NCBI GenBank assembly: GCA_038214135.1
Contig: JBBQSD010000122.1
Coordinates: 1-19,042 of the forward strand
Reading direction: 5' to 3'
Origin: JANLSE01 sp038214135
GTDB taxonomy: Bacteria; Chloroflexota; Chloroflexia; Chloroflexales; Roseiflexaceae
Length of the DNA: 19,042 nt
Shown here piece after piece: positions 7,152 to 16,001 of the stretch (positions are counted from its first letter, which is position 1; every line of letters starts with the position of its first letter). The notes under the pieces were generated by a model. It ran no database searches. It was not told the origin of the DNA and was given only the letters and a program-made list of their open reading frames with translations. The position numbers and the translations under genes were made by a program.

Positions 7152-9140
7152 TCAGGAATGAAAGAACAGCCCAGCTTCCAGGCCATAGGGCAGATATTCG
7201 TCGATCACGCCCTGGAGATTGACCTCACGCTGAAGTTGGAACAGATTATGATAGGCACCCATCTCGGAGCCGCTCTCTGCGCCAGCGCTGATTGTGCGCG
7301 GGCACTCACGGCTGAGCCGCGCATAACCAGTATCACCATAGCGGGTACTCATGAGGGGTAGGCTGGCCGTTGTTGCGGGATCGGGTTGGCAACGAAAGCC
7401 AGGCGGAGTTTGCGAATCGGCTGCGAGGTAGCTATAGCGCACCATGCCGGTTTCAATACGCTGCACGCGCACCTGTTCGCTAAACAGGCAATCGGAGGCC
7501 TCGGCCAGTTCATACAGGCTAACCATACCGAGCACTGTTGTCCGTGTCAGGGTAGCACGTGGCCCAGCGCCGCCGGCATCGTCTGCGGCAATCGCATAGC
7601 GATGCTTATCGCTCTGGTGTGGCGCAGCATCGATAATACTGTCACTGATCGTCAGCCCATCGATTTCAGCATTCAGGCGTAGCGGGCCGCTGATACTCTC
7701 ACTGATGGTGATGTGAGCATCGGATGCGTGCTCACCACTATGCAGGCCGTCGATCAGCGTGCAATGGATAATCGTTAGTTGTAGGTTACTCACCGTCGCT
7801 GGCCCTGCGATCAGCAGCCCATTCAGGATCAGTGTTGCACCCGTACCAAGCCCATTCAGCAAAAGGCCAGCACGGAAATCCAGCGTCGGGCGTGTACCAT
7901 CGGCTGCCTCAATGATCAGGGTACCATCCTGCGGCACGTTGATCGTGATTAGCTCGTTACTGGTGTATGTGCCATTGCCAAGCACACGGATGATGCCATA
8001 TGCTGGCTGATCGGGGTTGGCAGGGCGCTCATTCCATTGTTTGATCGCCTGATCGAATGCTATCGTGCTGCCATCCAGTGCCAGTTCGATATGCCAGGAA
8101 GCCCGGCTCTGGTCGGCTAGGGTGTGACGCCGATTGTAGGGGCCACCGCCAATATCAGTGAGCGCGCCATAGCAATAGCTCACCAGCACCTGTTCAATAT
8201 TTTTTTGCCCACGGGCCAACCGCCCACGCTCAACATCAAGCAGCAGCATGCCATCGGCCAGATTGTTTGGTACAACCCAGTTACTCAGGTCGGTGATCAC
8301 AATCTGCTTGGCGGGCAGCAGTGTTGGTTGCGCATGCGCCGTTTGAACAAACACCTGGATACTGCGATCTGCGCCCACAAACCGTGCAACATCCTCCGCT
8401 ACCAGTGCATTTGTCAGTGGTATTGGTAGATGGATCAGATCTGGGCGGCTGTCGTCGGGGAGCGGTTGGGGTGCGTTAAAGAGCTGCTGATCGAACCCAA
8501 GTGGATGAAACGTATACTGCTGCATCTCGCTATCGATAGCGTGGGCAACACCCTGGGCAATTGGCATACTATGCAGCCGCCAGATGAACAGTCCAACATT
8601 ACCAACATTATTGCGGCCACGGCCACTGGCAATTCGGCGCACATCGACCCGTGCTGCCATTGTGTCGAAGGGCGTGCCGATGCGGCTTAGTGCTGTTCGC
8701 TTGCGAATATCGATGGTTGCGCCCCGATCAGGCCGAACACTCTGGGTATGCTGGGCAACGCCAAGCAGTTCGAAATATTCGACAGCCCGTATGCTCCAGC
8801 CGCTCATATCCTGGGCAACCTGTTCCAGCACCCGAAGAACACCCTTGCGCCGACGGTAGCCAAGCACATTGGCGACATGGCCGCGCTGGCTGAAGATCCG
8901 GCTGGTTTCGCTGCTCAGCCCACTGACACCCAGGAGATCACCAAGATACGGAACCACCCATTCATCGCAGGTTTCGATAAACCAGTTCTCATACAACTGG
9001 CTAATATCGTCCTCAATCGCCACGAAATCCTGTTCGATCAGCGCCAGCAGTGCCCGTAATGGCTGGCCCTGCGCCAGATCACGCTGGCGATAGATCGTCG
9101 GTAGCAGATTGTAGAGCCGTTCTGTTGGTTGTGTACTCAT
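7152..9140 (-). CDS. Afp12/gpI-like baseplate protein with beta-helix C-terminal half
   Basis: 662 residues. The N-terminal part (RLYNLLPTIYRQRD at 8-21, then VPYLGDLLG at 63-71 and VANVLGYRRRKGVLRVLEQVAQD) matches the phage tail protein I (gpI) family as found in eCIS Afp12-type proteins, which join the wedge to the tail fibre. From about residue 378 the protein changes to short beta strands with regularly spaced hydrophobics (IIRVLGNGTYTSNELITI, TLILNGLLIAGPA, LQLTIIHCTLIDGL, HITISESISGPL, LTISDSIIDAAP), typical of a right-handed parallel beta helix. This spans to about 575. A helix such as this often binds glycan or acts as an adhesin. The ATG at 9140 overlaps the upstream stop as ATGA, so translation is coupled to the previous baseplate gene and the longer frame can be dropped. 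It lies directly before the fibre gene, which fits the role. Confidence 0.85.
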   Translation of the reverse strand: MSTQPTERLYNLLPTIYRQRDLAQGQPLRALLALIEQDFVAIEDDISQLYENWFIETCDEWVVPYLGDLLGVSGLSSETSRIFSQRGHVANVLGYRRRKGVLRVLEQVAQDMSGWSIRAVEYFELLGVAQHTQSVRPDRGATIDIRKRTALSRIGTPFDTMAARVDVRRIASGRGRNNVGNVGLFIWRLHSMPIAQGVAHAIDSEMQQYTFHPLGFDQQLFNAPQPLPDDSRPDLIHLPIPLTNALVAEDVARFVGADRSIQVFVQTAHAQPTLLPAKQIVITDLSNWVVPNNLADGMLLLDVERGRLARGQKNIEQVLVSYCYGALTDIGGGPYNRRHTLADQSRASWHIELALDGSTIAFDQAIKQWNERPANPDQPAYGIIRVLGNGTYTSNELITINVPQDGTLIIEAADGTRPTLDFRAGLLLNGLGTGATLILNGLLIAGPATVSNLQLTIIHCTLIDGLHSGEHASDAHITISESISGPLRLNAEIDGLTISDSIIDAAPHQSDKHRYAIAADDAGGAGPRATLTRTTVLGMVSLYELAEASDCLFSEQVRVQRIETGMVRYSYLAADSQTPPGFRCQPDPATTASLPLMSTRYGDTGYARLSRECPRTISAGAESGSEMGAYHNLFQLQREVNLQGVIDEYLPYGLEAGLFFHS

Positions 9141-12100
9141 GAGGCCACCTGTGTCTGTAGCGTAATCTGATCCAGGACGAGTAGTTCGGCAGCCATCACC
9201 CGCCGTGCAAGCGCATCCCAATGCGCTGGGCTAGCAACCAGAATAGGGCTCAGTGATTTTTCGGCAGTCGAAAGAAACAGGGCATCCAGATCGACGGCCA
9301 CGACACCTGAGGTTGCCTGTGCCACTGCAATCACCTCAGCAGCATAGATTGGCTGGGCAAGATTGCGCTTTCGGAAGGAAAATGCCGTAAGCAATGCCTG
9401 TTCGACATCCGCTTGAACCAGTGCTGGCTTATAGTGTGGATCGACAAACAGGATGAGAGAAATACTGAAGTTGAGCGGCTGATACGATGCGATACTTAAT
9501 GGTTGGCGACGGTTGCGGCGGCGGTCCAGGGCTGCACGCAATTCTGCAAGCAGTGTGACGCCAGCGGGAAGCGTGTTACCATCGGCATCGGCGACCGTCA
9601 GGTGAATGAGGCGGGTATCGCCAGCCCACAGCAATGCTGCTTGCACCGCACCAATACCAGCATAACTGCGGACGAAGTGCTCATAATCGGCCAGCGCAAC
9701 AACCCGATCCATGGTTAATGCCGTCAGTGCTGCATTCATCCGGGCACTGGCACTACTCTCTGGCGTGGCCGCACCACTAGCGGCAAGCGGGTTATCGACA
9801 CTTTGGACGCCAAGCGGGCGGGTTTGTAGCAGGCTCAGGCTATTGGCATTCACCCGCCCTTGTGGGCCAAGGCCAACCCGATAGGTGGCGACAATATTCT
9901 CCTGGCCGCTGGGCAAGCGTGCGCCATGCACACCATCACCAAAGATAATGCGCGTCTGCTGATCGGCATTACGGCGCACAACATAGCTCTGGCTGTGCTG
10001 ATCCAGCTGATTAAGCGCTGCCGCCTCGCTCCACAGAATGTCGTTCACCCATACCTGTAGCTGGGCCTGATCGCCACTATCACCAGCGGCGGGTAGATAC
10101 GTCAGCGGCGCATGTTTGAGTAGAAACTGCTGGTTGGCCAGCGTGCCATCGCCACTGCCAAGCACCTCGTTCATAATTGTTTCGCCATGGGTCGCAAGCA
10201 CAACATTTGCCATAATAACGGTGCTGGCTGATCCATAGGATTTGGCTAATTGCTCACGAATAATGATGGTTTGCTGATCGACCATCTGTGATACCGTAAT
10301 AACTTCGCTCCGGCCCTGCTGCTGATCGCTAATGATCATACGGCGGCCTGATGGCAGCGCTGGGATGGGGCGATCAAGCACGATCTGATTGCCGGTGAGT
10401 GGTGCTGGCTGGGGATAGATCGGCACTGGTTCGCTACCAATCAGGGCCGTTGTGCCACGCAGATGCTCGCCAAAGAACAGCTTGTCTGGCGTCTGATCCA
10501 GAGTCAGCCGAGTGACATTGGCTATCAGGTTGAAATCCGTACGTGATTGTGTGGCGACCGCAGTTATTCTGTAGCTCGCGGCATTACTGCCATTCAGCAG
10601 AAGAACCCATCCATCGGGCATAGCCTGAGGATAATACGCATCCAGGTCGATAGCATTCTGGTTAGTTGGATAGAAACCAGGCCAGTCTGTTTCGATCAAT
10701 TGACCAAGCGGAACGGCTGCAAACACAAGCCCAGATGGTGCCATACACAGCACCCGAATATCGTTGCTTACACCAGGGATGCGCGGTAGTAGTGCTCGAT
10801 TACCATCAAACAGCCCATCATTGGTTCCGATCCAGATCTTTTGAGCGGTTCCCAATCCGATTGTACGGATTACTCGATCACCCAAGCTCGTTTCTTCCCT
10901 AGTAGAAACTGGCTCGGACAACGCACTCAGATGCTTGGAGGAGATCGTCTGTGTATTGGCGCTATTCCAGGAAAGCGAATCCGATACAACAACGAGTGAT
11001 CGCACAGCAGCACTGCTTGCGAAACGGCTCCAGGTCTTTCCATCATCAACTGATTGGAAGATGCCATCATCGGTGCCAACATAGATTGTGCTGCTGCTGG
11101 CATACAGCGCTCGAATATCGAGTATCGGCAGGCGATTCCAGGTTTCTGTTGTGCTCTCGGTTTTCGTTGGGTCGGTTAGTGCTTTGTTGAATACTGGGCT
11201 AGAATGAATTGTCTGTGTTATTGTGACCGTATTGGTGATTACATGTTCAATGCTTTGATTATTTAGCCATTGTGTCCAACTATCGCCATTATCGAGTGAT
11301 CGGTAAATCGTACCATTCTCAAAGCCAGCATACAGGTAACCGGAGCTATCCGCATAGAGCGCCCGAACGATCAGGTTTGTGAGGCCAGTGTTGCATGCCT
11401 GCCAATGCTTGCCACTATCGGTTGAGCGGAAGATGCCAGCACCCAGTGTTCCCGCAAACAGATAGTGGGTATTGGTGCGTGTATATGCGCTGAGCGCGGT
11501 GATCTCGACACTCGGCAACCCAGCCTGAAGATGAACCCATGTTTGCTGCTGTGGATCGAATGCATAGACGCCTCCCTCAGCCGGTTTCAGTGTATTGGGC
11601 ACTGGTGGTGCATTATAGCCAAACAGATGTGCCTGCTGCCGAAAAGCAATAGCCTGTGGTTCATACAATGAAGTATTTTTCGGTCCGAGCGGCCTAGCCC
11701 ATTCAACAGTTGTCGATCCACGAGCATAATCGGGGGTAACAGTGCGAATGGTTGGAATGTAGCGCACTCCCCACCGATCTGTTATCAGCATGCGCTCGTT
11801 TAGGGATAGGCCAGTATTTGTTCCAGCCAGGGGGATGGTTGTATCGATTGGTGTGATCGGGCTTGGCAGCGCTCCAGCGCTTGGATCGAGCCGCAACAGA
11901 TTCCATTCGGGTCGCGCATCAAGCGCCTCAGTGGTTTCGAAGGTCTGCGGCAGTTCATCCTGGCCAGGAATACTCTGTACTTTCAGCCCAGCGGCAATTG
12001 TGATGATCTGATCCATGCCGGGGGCTGTTTCAACGGTAAAGGCCAATGCTGTACTGGCAGCCAGGCCAGGGCGCAGTTCGTAGCCGAGCATACGGGCCAG

Positions 12101-12385
12101 TTCCAGCACCGAACGATCCTCGGTTGCTGTACGCAAAAAGCCCTCATTGGCGATCCGCTCCTGGTAGAAGGTCAGCACATCGGCAACCAGCGACCATGCG
12201 TCGAGCAGGGCAATCGCCGGGTCACTGGGATCGCGGGTTGTAAGAGCCGCCAGTGGCCTGTTGCTACTGCCCGGCAGTGCCTGAGTGTGCAGGCGGGACA
12301 GCAGATCGCGAAAAAAACTTGGGTACGTGCCAAGCCGGTAGGCCAGCGCGGGTTGACCAGACGAGTTATTCAGCGAATTCGACAT
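9137..12385 (-). CDS. Afp11-type putative baseplate assembly protein with inserted Asp-box propeller
   Basis: 1082 residues. The N-terminal region (DPSDPAIALLDAWSLVADVLTFYQERIANEGFLRTA at 52-87, ELARMLGYELRPGLAASTALAF) and C-terminal region (IIFGDGVHGARLPSGQENI, then the DYEHFVRSYAGIGAVQAA stretch) are those of the eCIS baseplate wedge family related to gpJ/gp6. Between about residues 268 and 570 lies an extra segment with three Asp-box (BNR) motifs, S-x-D-x-G-x-x-W: STDSGKHW (321-328), SLDNGDSW (363-370) and SVDDGKTW (445-452). Repeating strands such as HYLFAGTLGAGIFRS, YLYAGFENGTIYRS and TIYVGTDDGIFQS accompany them. These are blades of a beta propeller like those in sialidases, Vps10 and photosystem assembly factors. 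The catalytic residues of sialidases are not evident. The ATG at 12385 has AAGGTG five bases upstream. It follows the other Afp11-type protein and is coupled to the gpI-like gene. Confidence 0.87.
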   Translation of the reverse strand: MSNSLNNSSGQPALAYRLGTYPSFFRDLLSRLHTQALPGSSNRPLAALTTRDPSDPAIALLDAWSLVADVLTFYQERIANEGFLRTATEDRSVLELARMLGYELRPGLAASTALAFTVETAPGMDQIITIAAGLKVQSIPGQDELPQTFETTEALDARPEWNLLRLDPSAGALPSPITPIDTTIPLAGTNTGLSLNERMLITDRWGVRYIPTIRTVTPDYARGSTTVEWARPLGPKNTSLYEPQAIAFRQQAHLFGYNAPPVPNTLKPAEGGVYAFDPQQQTWVHLQAGLPSVEITALSAYTRTNTHYLFAGTLGAGIFRSTDSGKHWQACNTGLTNLIVRALYADSSGYLYAGFENGTIYRSLDNGDSWTQWLNNQSIEHVITNTVTITQTIHSSPVFNKALTDPTKTESTTETWNRLPILDIRALYASSSTIYVGTDDGIFQSVDDGKTWSRFASSAAVRSLVVVSDSLSWNSANTQTISSKHLSALSEPVSTREETSLGDRVIRTIGLGTAQKIWIGTNDGLFDGNRALLPRIPGVSNDIRVLCMAPSGLVFAAVPLGQLIETDWPGFYPTNQNAIDLDAYYPQAMPDGWVLLLNGSNAASYRITAVATQSRTDFNLIANVTRLTLDQTPDKLFFGEHLRGTTALIGSEPVPIYPQPAPLTGNQIVLDRPIPALPSGRRMIISDQQQGRSEVITVSQMVDQQTIIIREQLAKSYGSASTVIMANVVLATHGETIMNEVLGSGDGTLANQQFLLKHAPLTYLPAAGDSGDQAQLQVWVNDILWSEAAALNQLDQHSQSYVVRRNADQQTRIIFGDGVHGARLPSGQENIVATYRVGLGPQGRVNANSLSLLQTRPLGVQSVDNPLAASGAATPESSASARMNAALTALTMDRVVALADYEHFVRSYAGIGAVQAALLWAGDTRLIHLTVADADGNTLPAGVTLLAELRAALDRRRNRRQPLSIASYQPLNFSISLILFVDPHYKPALVQADVEQALLTAFSFRKRNLAQPIYAAEVIAVAQATSGVVAVDLDALFLSTAEKSLSPILVASPAHWDALARRVMAAELLVLDQITLQTQVAS

Positions 12386-12556
12386 ATCGGCACCTTATAC
12401 AAGAGTTGAACAACGCTCGCCGTCGGCGTGAACGCCTCGGCTCCTGCTACGAAGGCTACCTGCGCGGCCTCCCCTAGCCCGCGCAGGCGGGCTTGGCAGC
12501 GCAGAGCCGAGGGCTTCAGCCCGACGGCGGGCGTGATGCCCTCTCGAATATCGGCT
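12386..12556. other. Repeat-filled gap between the two Afp11-type genes
   Basis: 171 bases, almost entirely palindromic element copy B plus the ribosome binding site of the downstream gene. No gene is visible. A transcript crossing it would fold into a strong hairpin cluster, so it could partly uncouple expression of the two baseplate proteins. Confidence 0.6.
12419..12528. repeat. Structured palindromic repeat element, copy B (inverted relative to copy A)
   Basis: The outer arms are 12419-12443 and 12504-12528, with GAGCCGAGGGCTTCAGCCC in the right arm. Read on the minus strand it aligns with copy A, including CCAAGCCCGCCT...GCGGGCTA and GCCTTCGTA. The hairpin AGCCCGC/GCGGGCT is perfect at 12476-12493; the second (12453-12470) has one mismatch. 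The left-arm mini-hairpin is GGCG-TGAA-CGCC where the usual form is GGGC-TGAA-GCCC, a double compensatory change. Confidence 0.85.
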
Positions 12557-15052
12557 TTAGCGGCCACCCTGAAAGATGAGCTCGATCAGCCCTTTGTGCG
12601 GTGCCGTTGGATCGTTCTGCACACGGGCAACCTCAAGTGGGCCAAGCCGAATAACACCAGCCTGGAGCTCGCCCTGTGGGGTCGCACCCAGTCGTTGGAA
12701 ACGCACTGGCTCGATGGTGACGACGCCAGTAATACTCATGGCCCGTGCGATTAATGGGCTGAGATAGACCGGCTGGGCTATTGTATAGTTATCGGGATGG
12801 AAGAAGCCCCGTCGCCCGCCAGGCAGGTCGATAGCACTCAAGGCTTCCTGAAACGCCTGTTTGACACTGGCTGCATAGCTGTTGCTCGCAATCGTGACGT
12901 TCAGTGCAATATCAAGTGAAACAAACAGCGGCGAACGGATGGTAATATCGTAGCCAACTAGGCGGCGGCGCTCAAATGCAGCCAGCAGTTCGTGACGGAA
13001 AGCTGGATCAATTGGCCGACCACCACGCCGATCCACCACGACCAATGCGGTATACCAACTACCTGTCCAACGCATCATCGCGCTGGCCTTCTGCACATCG
13101 GGGTGGCGCTCGGCTACTGCCGCATAATCCTGTTCGACAACGCAGCGTTCCTGGGTATGGGCAGCGCGGGGTGCATACAAACGCACCTGTTCAATTGGCT
13201 CTGGATCAATGCCACCCTGGGCTGGCAGCGGGTTTGTTACGGCCACCACCCGCCCAGACAGTTGCGCAAAGCTATCTGCATTGGGCGCAATTGAGGTAAT
13301 CGTCTGCCGCCCGATATTGCCGCGCTGCCCGTTACCGATCCGGTAGCTGGCCTGAAATGTTTCGCCAGCAATGGGAAGGCGGCCATGCAGGCCATCGCCG
13401 AAACGGATCTGGGCGCGGCCATCCTCTTCGCTCTCGATGACGAAGGCTTGTGCGAAGCGATCACTATCGAGCAGATCGCGCCGTACATACCAATCCTTGG
13501 GCTGCGATTGCCCCCCGGAAGTCGTACTCGTCAATTGTTGAACTGCCGCCACGGCCTGTCGCGGATCTTGTTCAAGCATGGTTCTGGCAGGCTGCAACTG
13601 AGCGTTTGGGTGATCATAGGCAACAGAATGGCTGATGCCAGTGTCTGGAAGCCATGGCCGGTAGCGCCGATTGGCTGGTACACGGGCGGGTTGGAGCGGC
13701 ACCTGCGTTTTGCTCCGGCCATGATCTGCGAGCACAATATTGCCCCGCGCAGCGCTGACGCTTGCTATACTGGCAGTATTCGGCGTTGCGACAACCAGTG
13801 CGAAGGGCAGCGCATCGGCTCCATTCCAGCTTATCCATGTGATCGGTACGCCATTCTCACTTGGTGACAAGTTATCGACACCCAGAGCGTCGGTATCGGT
13901 GCGGGCTTCGATCAGGCGCACAGCCAGACAATGCTCGGGATCGGCATCGGCTGGATCGCCAGTTACTGGGCTGACCAATTCTTTGAGGATGATGACCTGC
14001 CCAGCGTTCAAGTTCGGGAAATGCCCTTTGAGTGCAGCCTTAGTGCTGCCGATCGGCAATGTATATTCGCGCATGCCCCAGTCGTACAGTGGCATCTGCT
14101 GATGCTCGGCATACAGATCGAGTTCGTGCAGTGTTTCGAAGATCGTTGCGCCAGCAATGATGGCCTCATCGCAACGCTGCTGGGTCAGTACCGGCTCTTG
14201 ATCTGCCAATGCTCGAGTTAATAATGGTGTTCTGACAGGCAGCGTTAGTGCATCCTGTAGAGTATTCTGAACTTGAATCTGAACCCAGACGCGGGCATTG
14301 CAGCCTTCGTGCATGGCATAATCGATCAGGCGGCTATGGCGGCGAACTGAGATACGTCGGCGGGCGGTGCCAAGGTAGGCTTCGGTTGCAACAGCATCCT
14401 GGTAGTAACTAAGCCGATCTGCGGCATAGGCGATTACCTCAACAAGTGCCTGGCTAAGATCGGCTGGCTGTTGTTCGATACCACCTGGCAACTGGCTGGC
14501 CAGCCGATTCAGCATCAACTGGCGAAAACTGCTGTAATCACGGGCCAGATAATCGATCTGTGGCGCACGGCTTCCCGGATCAACGCCAGCCGCACTGGCT
14601 CGCGAATCGCGTGGATCAAGGGCGCTACGCGAGTTGGTTTGCAGCAAGAAACTGGCCTGGCTAAAGAACGGGTCCACATGCGCGAGATTCACTAATCGCA
14701 GTACATAGATCGAGATGCTCAGCGCACTATCGCTCAGATCCGCGTCAACCGCCAGATTCACTAGTAGGTGCAGCGGTTCAATCGAATCTGGCCGGATTGC
14801 AAGGACGCTCACACGATTCTGTTCGACACCACCTTCGCCAAGGACAACAATATGCTCTACTGTTATGCTTTTGAGTATTGTCGCCAGATTGTTGGCAGCC
14901 TCCTGGTTCACTGGCACAACAAATGCGACGATCAGCCGTAATGGATCGTAGGCGAGGCTGACGGTATCAATACCAAACTGGGTTTGATGGTTGCTCAGCC
15001 TGATGCGTCGTTGGCTGCGAAAGTGTGGATCCTGCTGTTCTGGCGCAATCAT
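12557..15052 (-). CDS. Afp11-type putative baseplate assembly protein (gpJ-related)
   Basis: 831 residues, a usual length for this family. Recognisable parts are a variable N-terminal domain (1-160), the signature IDYLARDYSSFRQLMLNRL (167-185), the helix EVIAYAADRLSYYQDAVATEAYLGTA (205-230), and a downstream FGDGLHGRLPIAGETF stretch typical of gpJ/gp6-like wedge proteins. It ends in a domain with PLFVSLDIALNVTI and GGRRGFFHPDNYTIAQPVYLSPLIARAMSITGVVTIEPVRF. The role is a wedge component that surrounds the spike and triggers sheath contraction. The ATG at 15052 overlaps the gp25 stop as ATGA, indicating translational coupling. The protein does not carry the propeller insertion of its neighbour, so the two paralogues have clearly diverged. 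Confidence 0.92.
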   Translation of the reverse strand: MIAPEQQDPHFRSQRRIRLSNHQTQFGIDTVSLAYDPLRLIVAFVVPVNQEAANNLATILKSITVEHIVVLGEGGVEQNRVSVLAIRPDSIEPLHLLVNLAVDADLSDSALSISIYVLRLVNLAHVDPFFSQASFLLQTNSRSALDPRDSRASAAGVDPGSRAPQIDYLARDYSSFRQLMLNRLASQLPGGIEQQPADLSQALVEVIAYAADRLSYYQDAVATEAYLGTARRRISVRRHSRLIDYAMHEGCNARVWVQIQVQNTLQDALTLPVRTPLLTRALADQEPVLTQQRCDEAIIAGATIFETLHELDLYAEHQQMPLYDWGMREYTLPIGSTKAALKGHFPNLNAGQVIILKELVSPVTGDPADADPEHCLAVRLIEARTDTDALGVDNLSPSENGVPITWISWNGADALPFALVVATPNTASIASVSAARGNIVLADHGRSKTQVPLQPARVPANRRYRPWLPDTGISHSVAYDHPNAQLQPARTMLEQDPRQAVAAVQQLTSTTSGGQSQPKDWYVRRDLLDSDRFAQAFVIESEEDGRAQIRFGDGLHGRLPIAGETFQASYRIGNGQRGNIGRQTITSIAPNADSFAQLSGRVVAVTNPLPAQGGIDPEPIEQVRLYAPRAAHTQERCVVEQDYAAVAERHPDVQKASAMMRWTGSWYTALVVVDRRGGRPIDPAFRHELLAAFERRRLVGYDITIRSPLFVSLDIALNVTIASNSYAASVKQAFQEALSAIDLPGGRRGFFHPDNYTIAQPVYLSPLIARAMSITGVVTIEPVRFQRLGATPQGELQAGVIRLGPLEVARVQNDPTAPHKGLIELIFQGGR

Positions 15053-15411
15053 TGTTCGATCCCCCGCTGGAATTGGGCCAGTTGCCGCTGGCGGGTGCGC
15101 CGGACGATATACTGGATACTCACGGTGATGGTGGCTTCCTCGTGCTCAATCCGCAGATCCTCAACGTGAATGAGATCACCAAGCCATTGCTGCAAGGCAC
15201 CCTGAACCATATACTCAACTGCGGTTGCCAGCTCATCGCTGCTTGGTGCAAACACCAGCTGCATCAGGCTGCTGCCAAAACTGGGGCGGTTGACCCGTTC
15301 ACCCGGCATGGTAAATAGCACCTGCTCGATCAAGTGCGCAATATGGGCATCCTCACTGGCCTCGGCCACGCGGCCACGCTGGTCGATCTGCAGCGGATAG
15401 GCAACTTGCAT
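15049..15411 (-). CDS. gp25-like baseplate wedge protein (GPW/gp25 family)
   Basis: 120 residues, the usual size for the gp25/gpW lysozyme-like wedge family (Afp9-type in eCIS). The diagnostic motif is LFTMPGERVNRPSFGSSLMQLVF (residues 32-54), containing PGER and P-x-FG, followed by ELATAVEYMVQGALQQW and a beta strand pair VEDLRIEHEEATITVSIQYIV. gp25 anchors the first sheath ring to the baseplate and is among the most conserved CIS proteins. The ATG at 15411 shares its A with the stop codon of the PAAR-like gene (TGATG); a GTG three bases upstream is also possible. A GGGGG run upstream may serve as the ribosome binding site. Confidence 0.95.
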   Translation of the reverse strand: MQVAYPLQIDQRGRVAEASEDAHIAHLIEQVLFTMPGERVNRPSFGSSLMQLVFAPSSDELATAVEYMVQGALQQWLGDLIHVEDLRIEHEEATITVSIQYIVRRTRQRQLAQFQRGIEQ

Positions 15412-15740
15412 CACATCCCCCGCACTCTGGTCTGGATCGGCACAATAGTTAATGGTGTCCCGGTTGGTACACAGATCGCCTGGCTATCCTGCAGCAGCAC
15501 GGGCATGCCCATGACTTTCACCCGCATCGATCCCGTCAGATAATTGGCCGTCACACATGGGCCGATATTAACCGGCGGCGGTGGGTTGCTACAACCAGCA
15601 ATCAGCACCGGAATGGGCTGGAGCAGCACGGGCTGGCCCATCAGCTTTACTCGTGGGTTAGGGGCCGCCGATTGGCCCTGGCCGCCATGAGCGCATAAAA
15701 TCGGCGTGCCTGCGGTGAGAATAAAACCTGGCATATGCAT
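15411..15740 (-). CDS. PAAR-like spike tip protein
   Basis: 109 residues from the ATG at 15740, which has AGGA four bases upstream; a second ATG at 15734 is possible. The long upstream extension in the same frame falls in a repeat element and is not coding. The sequence starts MPGFILTAGTPILCAHGGQG and has two matching halves, RVKLMGQPVLLQ (30-41) and RVKVMGMPVLLQ (73-84). It also has Cys16, His18, Cys50, Cys62 and Cys90, which could bind a metal at the tip. This is the pattern of PAAR-like (DUF4280-related) proteins that cap the spike and can hold effectors. It is coupled to the gp25 gene. Its place between the spike gene and gp25 matches the standard eCIS order (Afp10 position). Confidence 0.85.
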   Translation of the reverse strand: MHMPGFILTAGTPILCAHGGQGQSAAPNPRVKLMGQPVLLQPIPVLIAGCSNPPPPVNIGPCVTANYLTGSMRVKVMGMPVLLQDSQAICVPTGTPLTIVPIQTRVRGM

Positions 15741-15802
15741 CAGATCCTTTTCAAGATATAAGGGCTGCTGTTGCCCTAAATGGTATCCTGCCCGGCGCAT
15801 CC

Positions 15803-15815
15803 GCCGTCGGGCTGA
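15803..15815. repeat. Orphan arm of the palindromic element
   Basis: GCCGTCGGGCTGA repeats the first 13 bases of the left arm of copy A and then diverges (TGAATCTT). Copy C begins 34 bases further on. This looks like the remnant of an older insertion or of an excised copy. Confidence 0.55.
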
Positions 15816-15848
15816 TGAATCTTTACAAAATAATCGGGTATCTTGCCC

Positions 15849-15969
15849 GCCATCGGGCTGAAGCCCTCGGCTCCTTGATACCAAGGCCACCTGCGTGGCC
15901 TGAGTCAGCCAGCCGGGTACCCTCTGGGTGTGGGGCTTCGTACGAACGAGCCCGTGAAGGCGTCGGGCG
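15849..15969. repeat. Structured palindromic repeat element, copy C (partly decayed)
   Basis: The left arm (15849-15873) carries CGGGCTGAAGCCCTCGGCTC exactly as in copy A. The first inner hairpin is AGGCCAC/GTGGCCT with loop CTGC (15884-15901), where copy A has AGCCCGC/GCGGGCT with loop CTAC, so two stem pairs changed together. The right part keeps GGGGCTTCGTACGAACGAGCC, comparable to GGCCTTCGTATCGAGGAGCC in copy A, but the terminal arm is degraded. It has the same orientation as copy A. Confidence 0.75.
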
Positions 15970-16001
15970 TGTGGGCGGTATTACCTTTGGAGATATTGGC
16001 A

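Larger units (their letters stand above)
15741..16001. other. Gap between spike and PAAR-like genes, mostly repeat elements
   Basis: 261 bases. They hold palindromic element copy C (15849-15969), an orphan left arm (15803-15815) and the ribosome binding site of the PAAR-like gene. No gene is visible. Confidence 0.6.

Noticed and set aside
10676..11584. Active sialidase domain in the propeller insertion
   Set aside because: Asp boxes are structural; I see no Arg triad or Tyr/Glu arrangement to support catalysis.
15741..15890. Upstream extension of the PAAR-like frame (50 more codons)
   Set aside because: It runs into the repeat-rich gap; the ATG at 15740 has AGGA upstream and gives the normal length.
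4572..15969. The spaced repeats as a CRISPR array
   Set aside because: Copies are kilobases apart, in both orientations and about 110-120 bases long, without spacers or cas genes.
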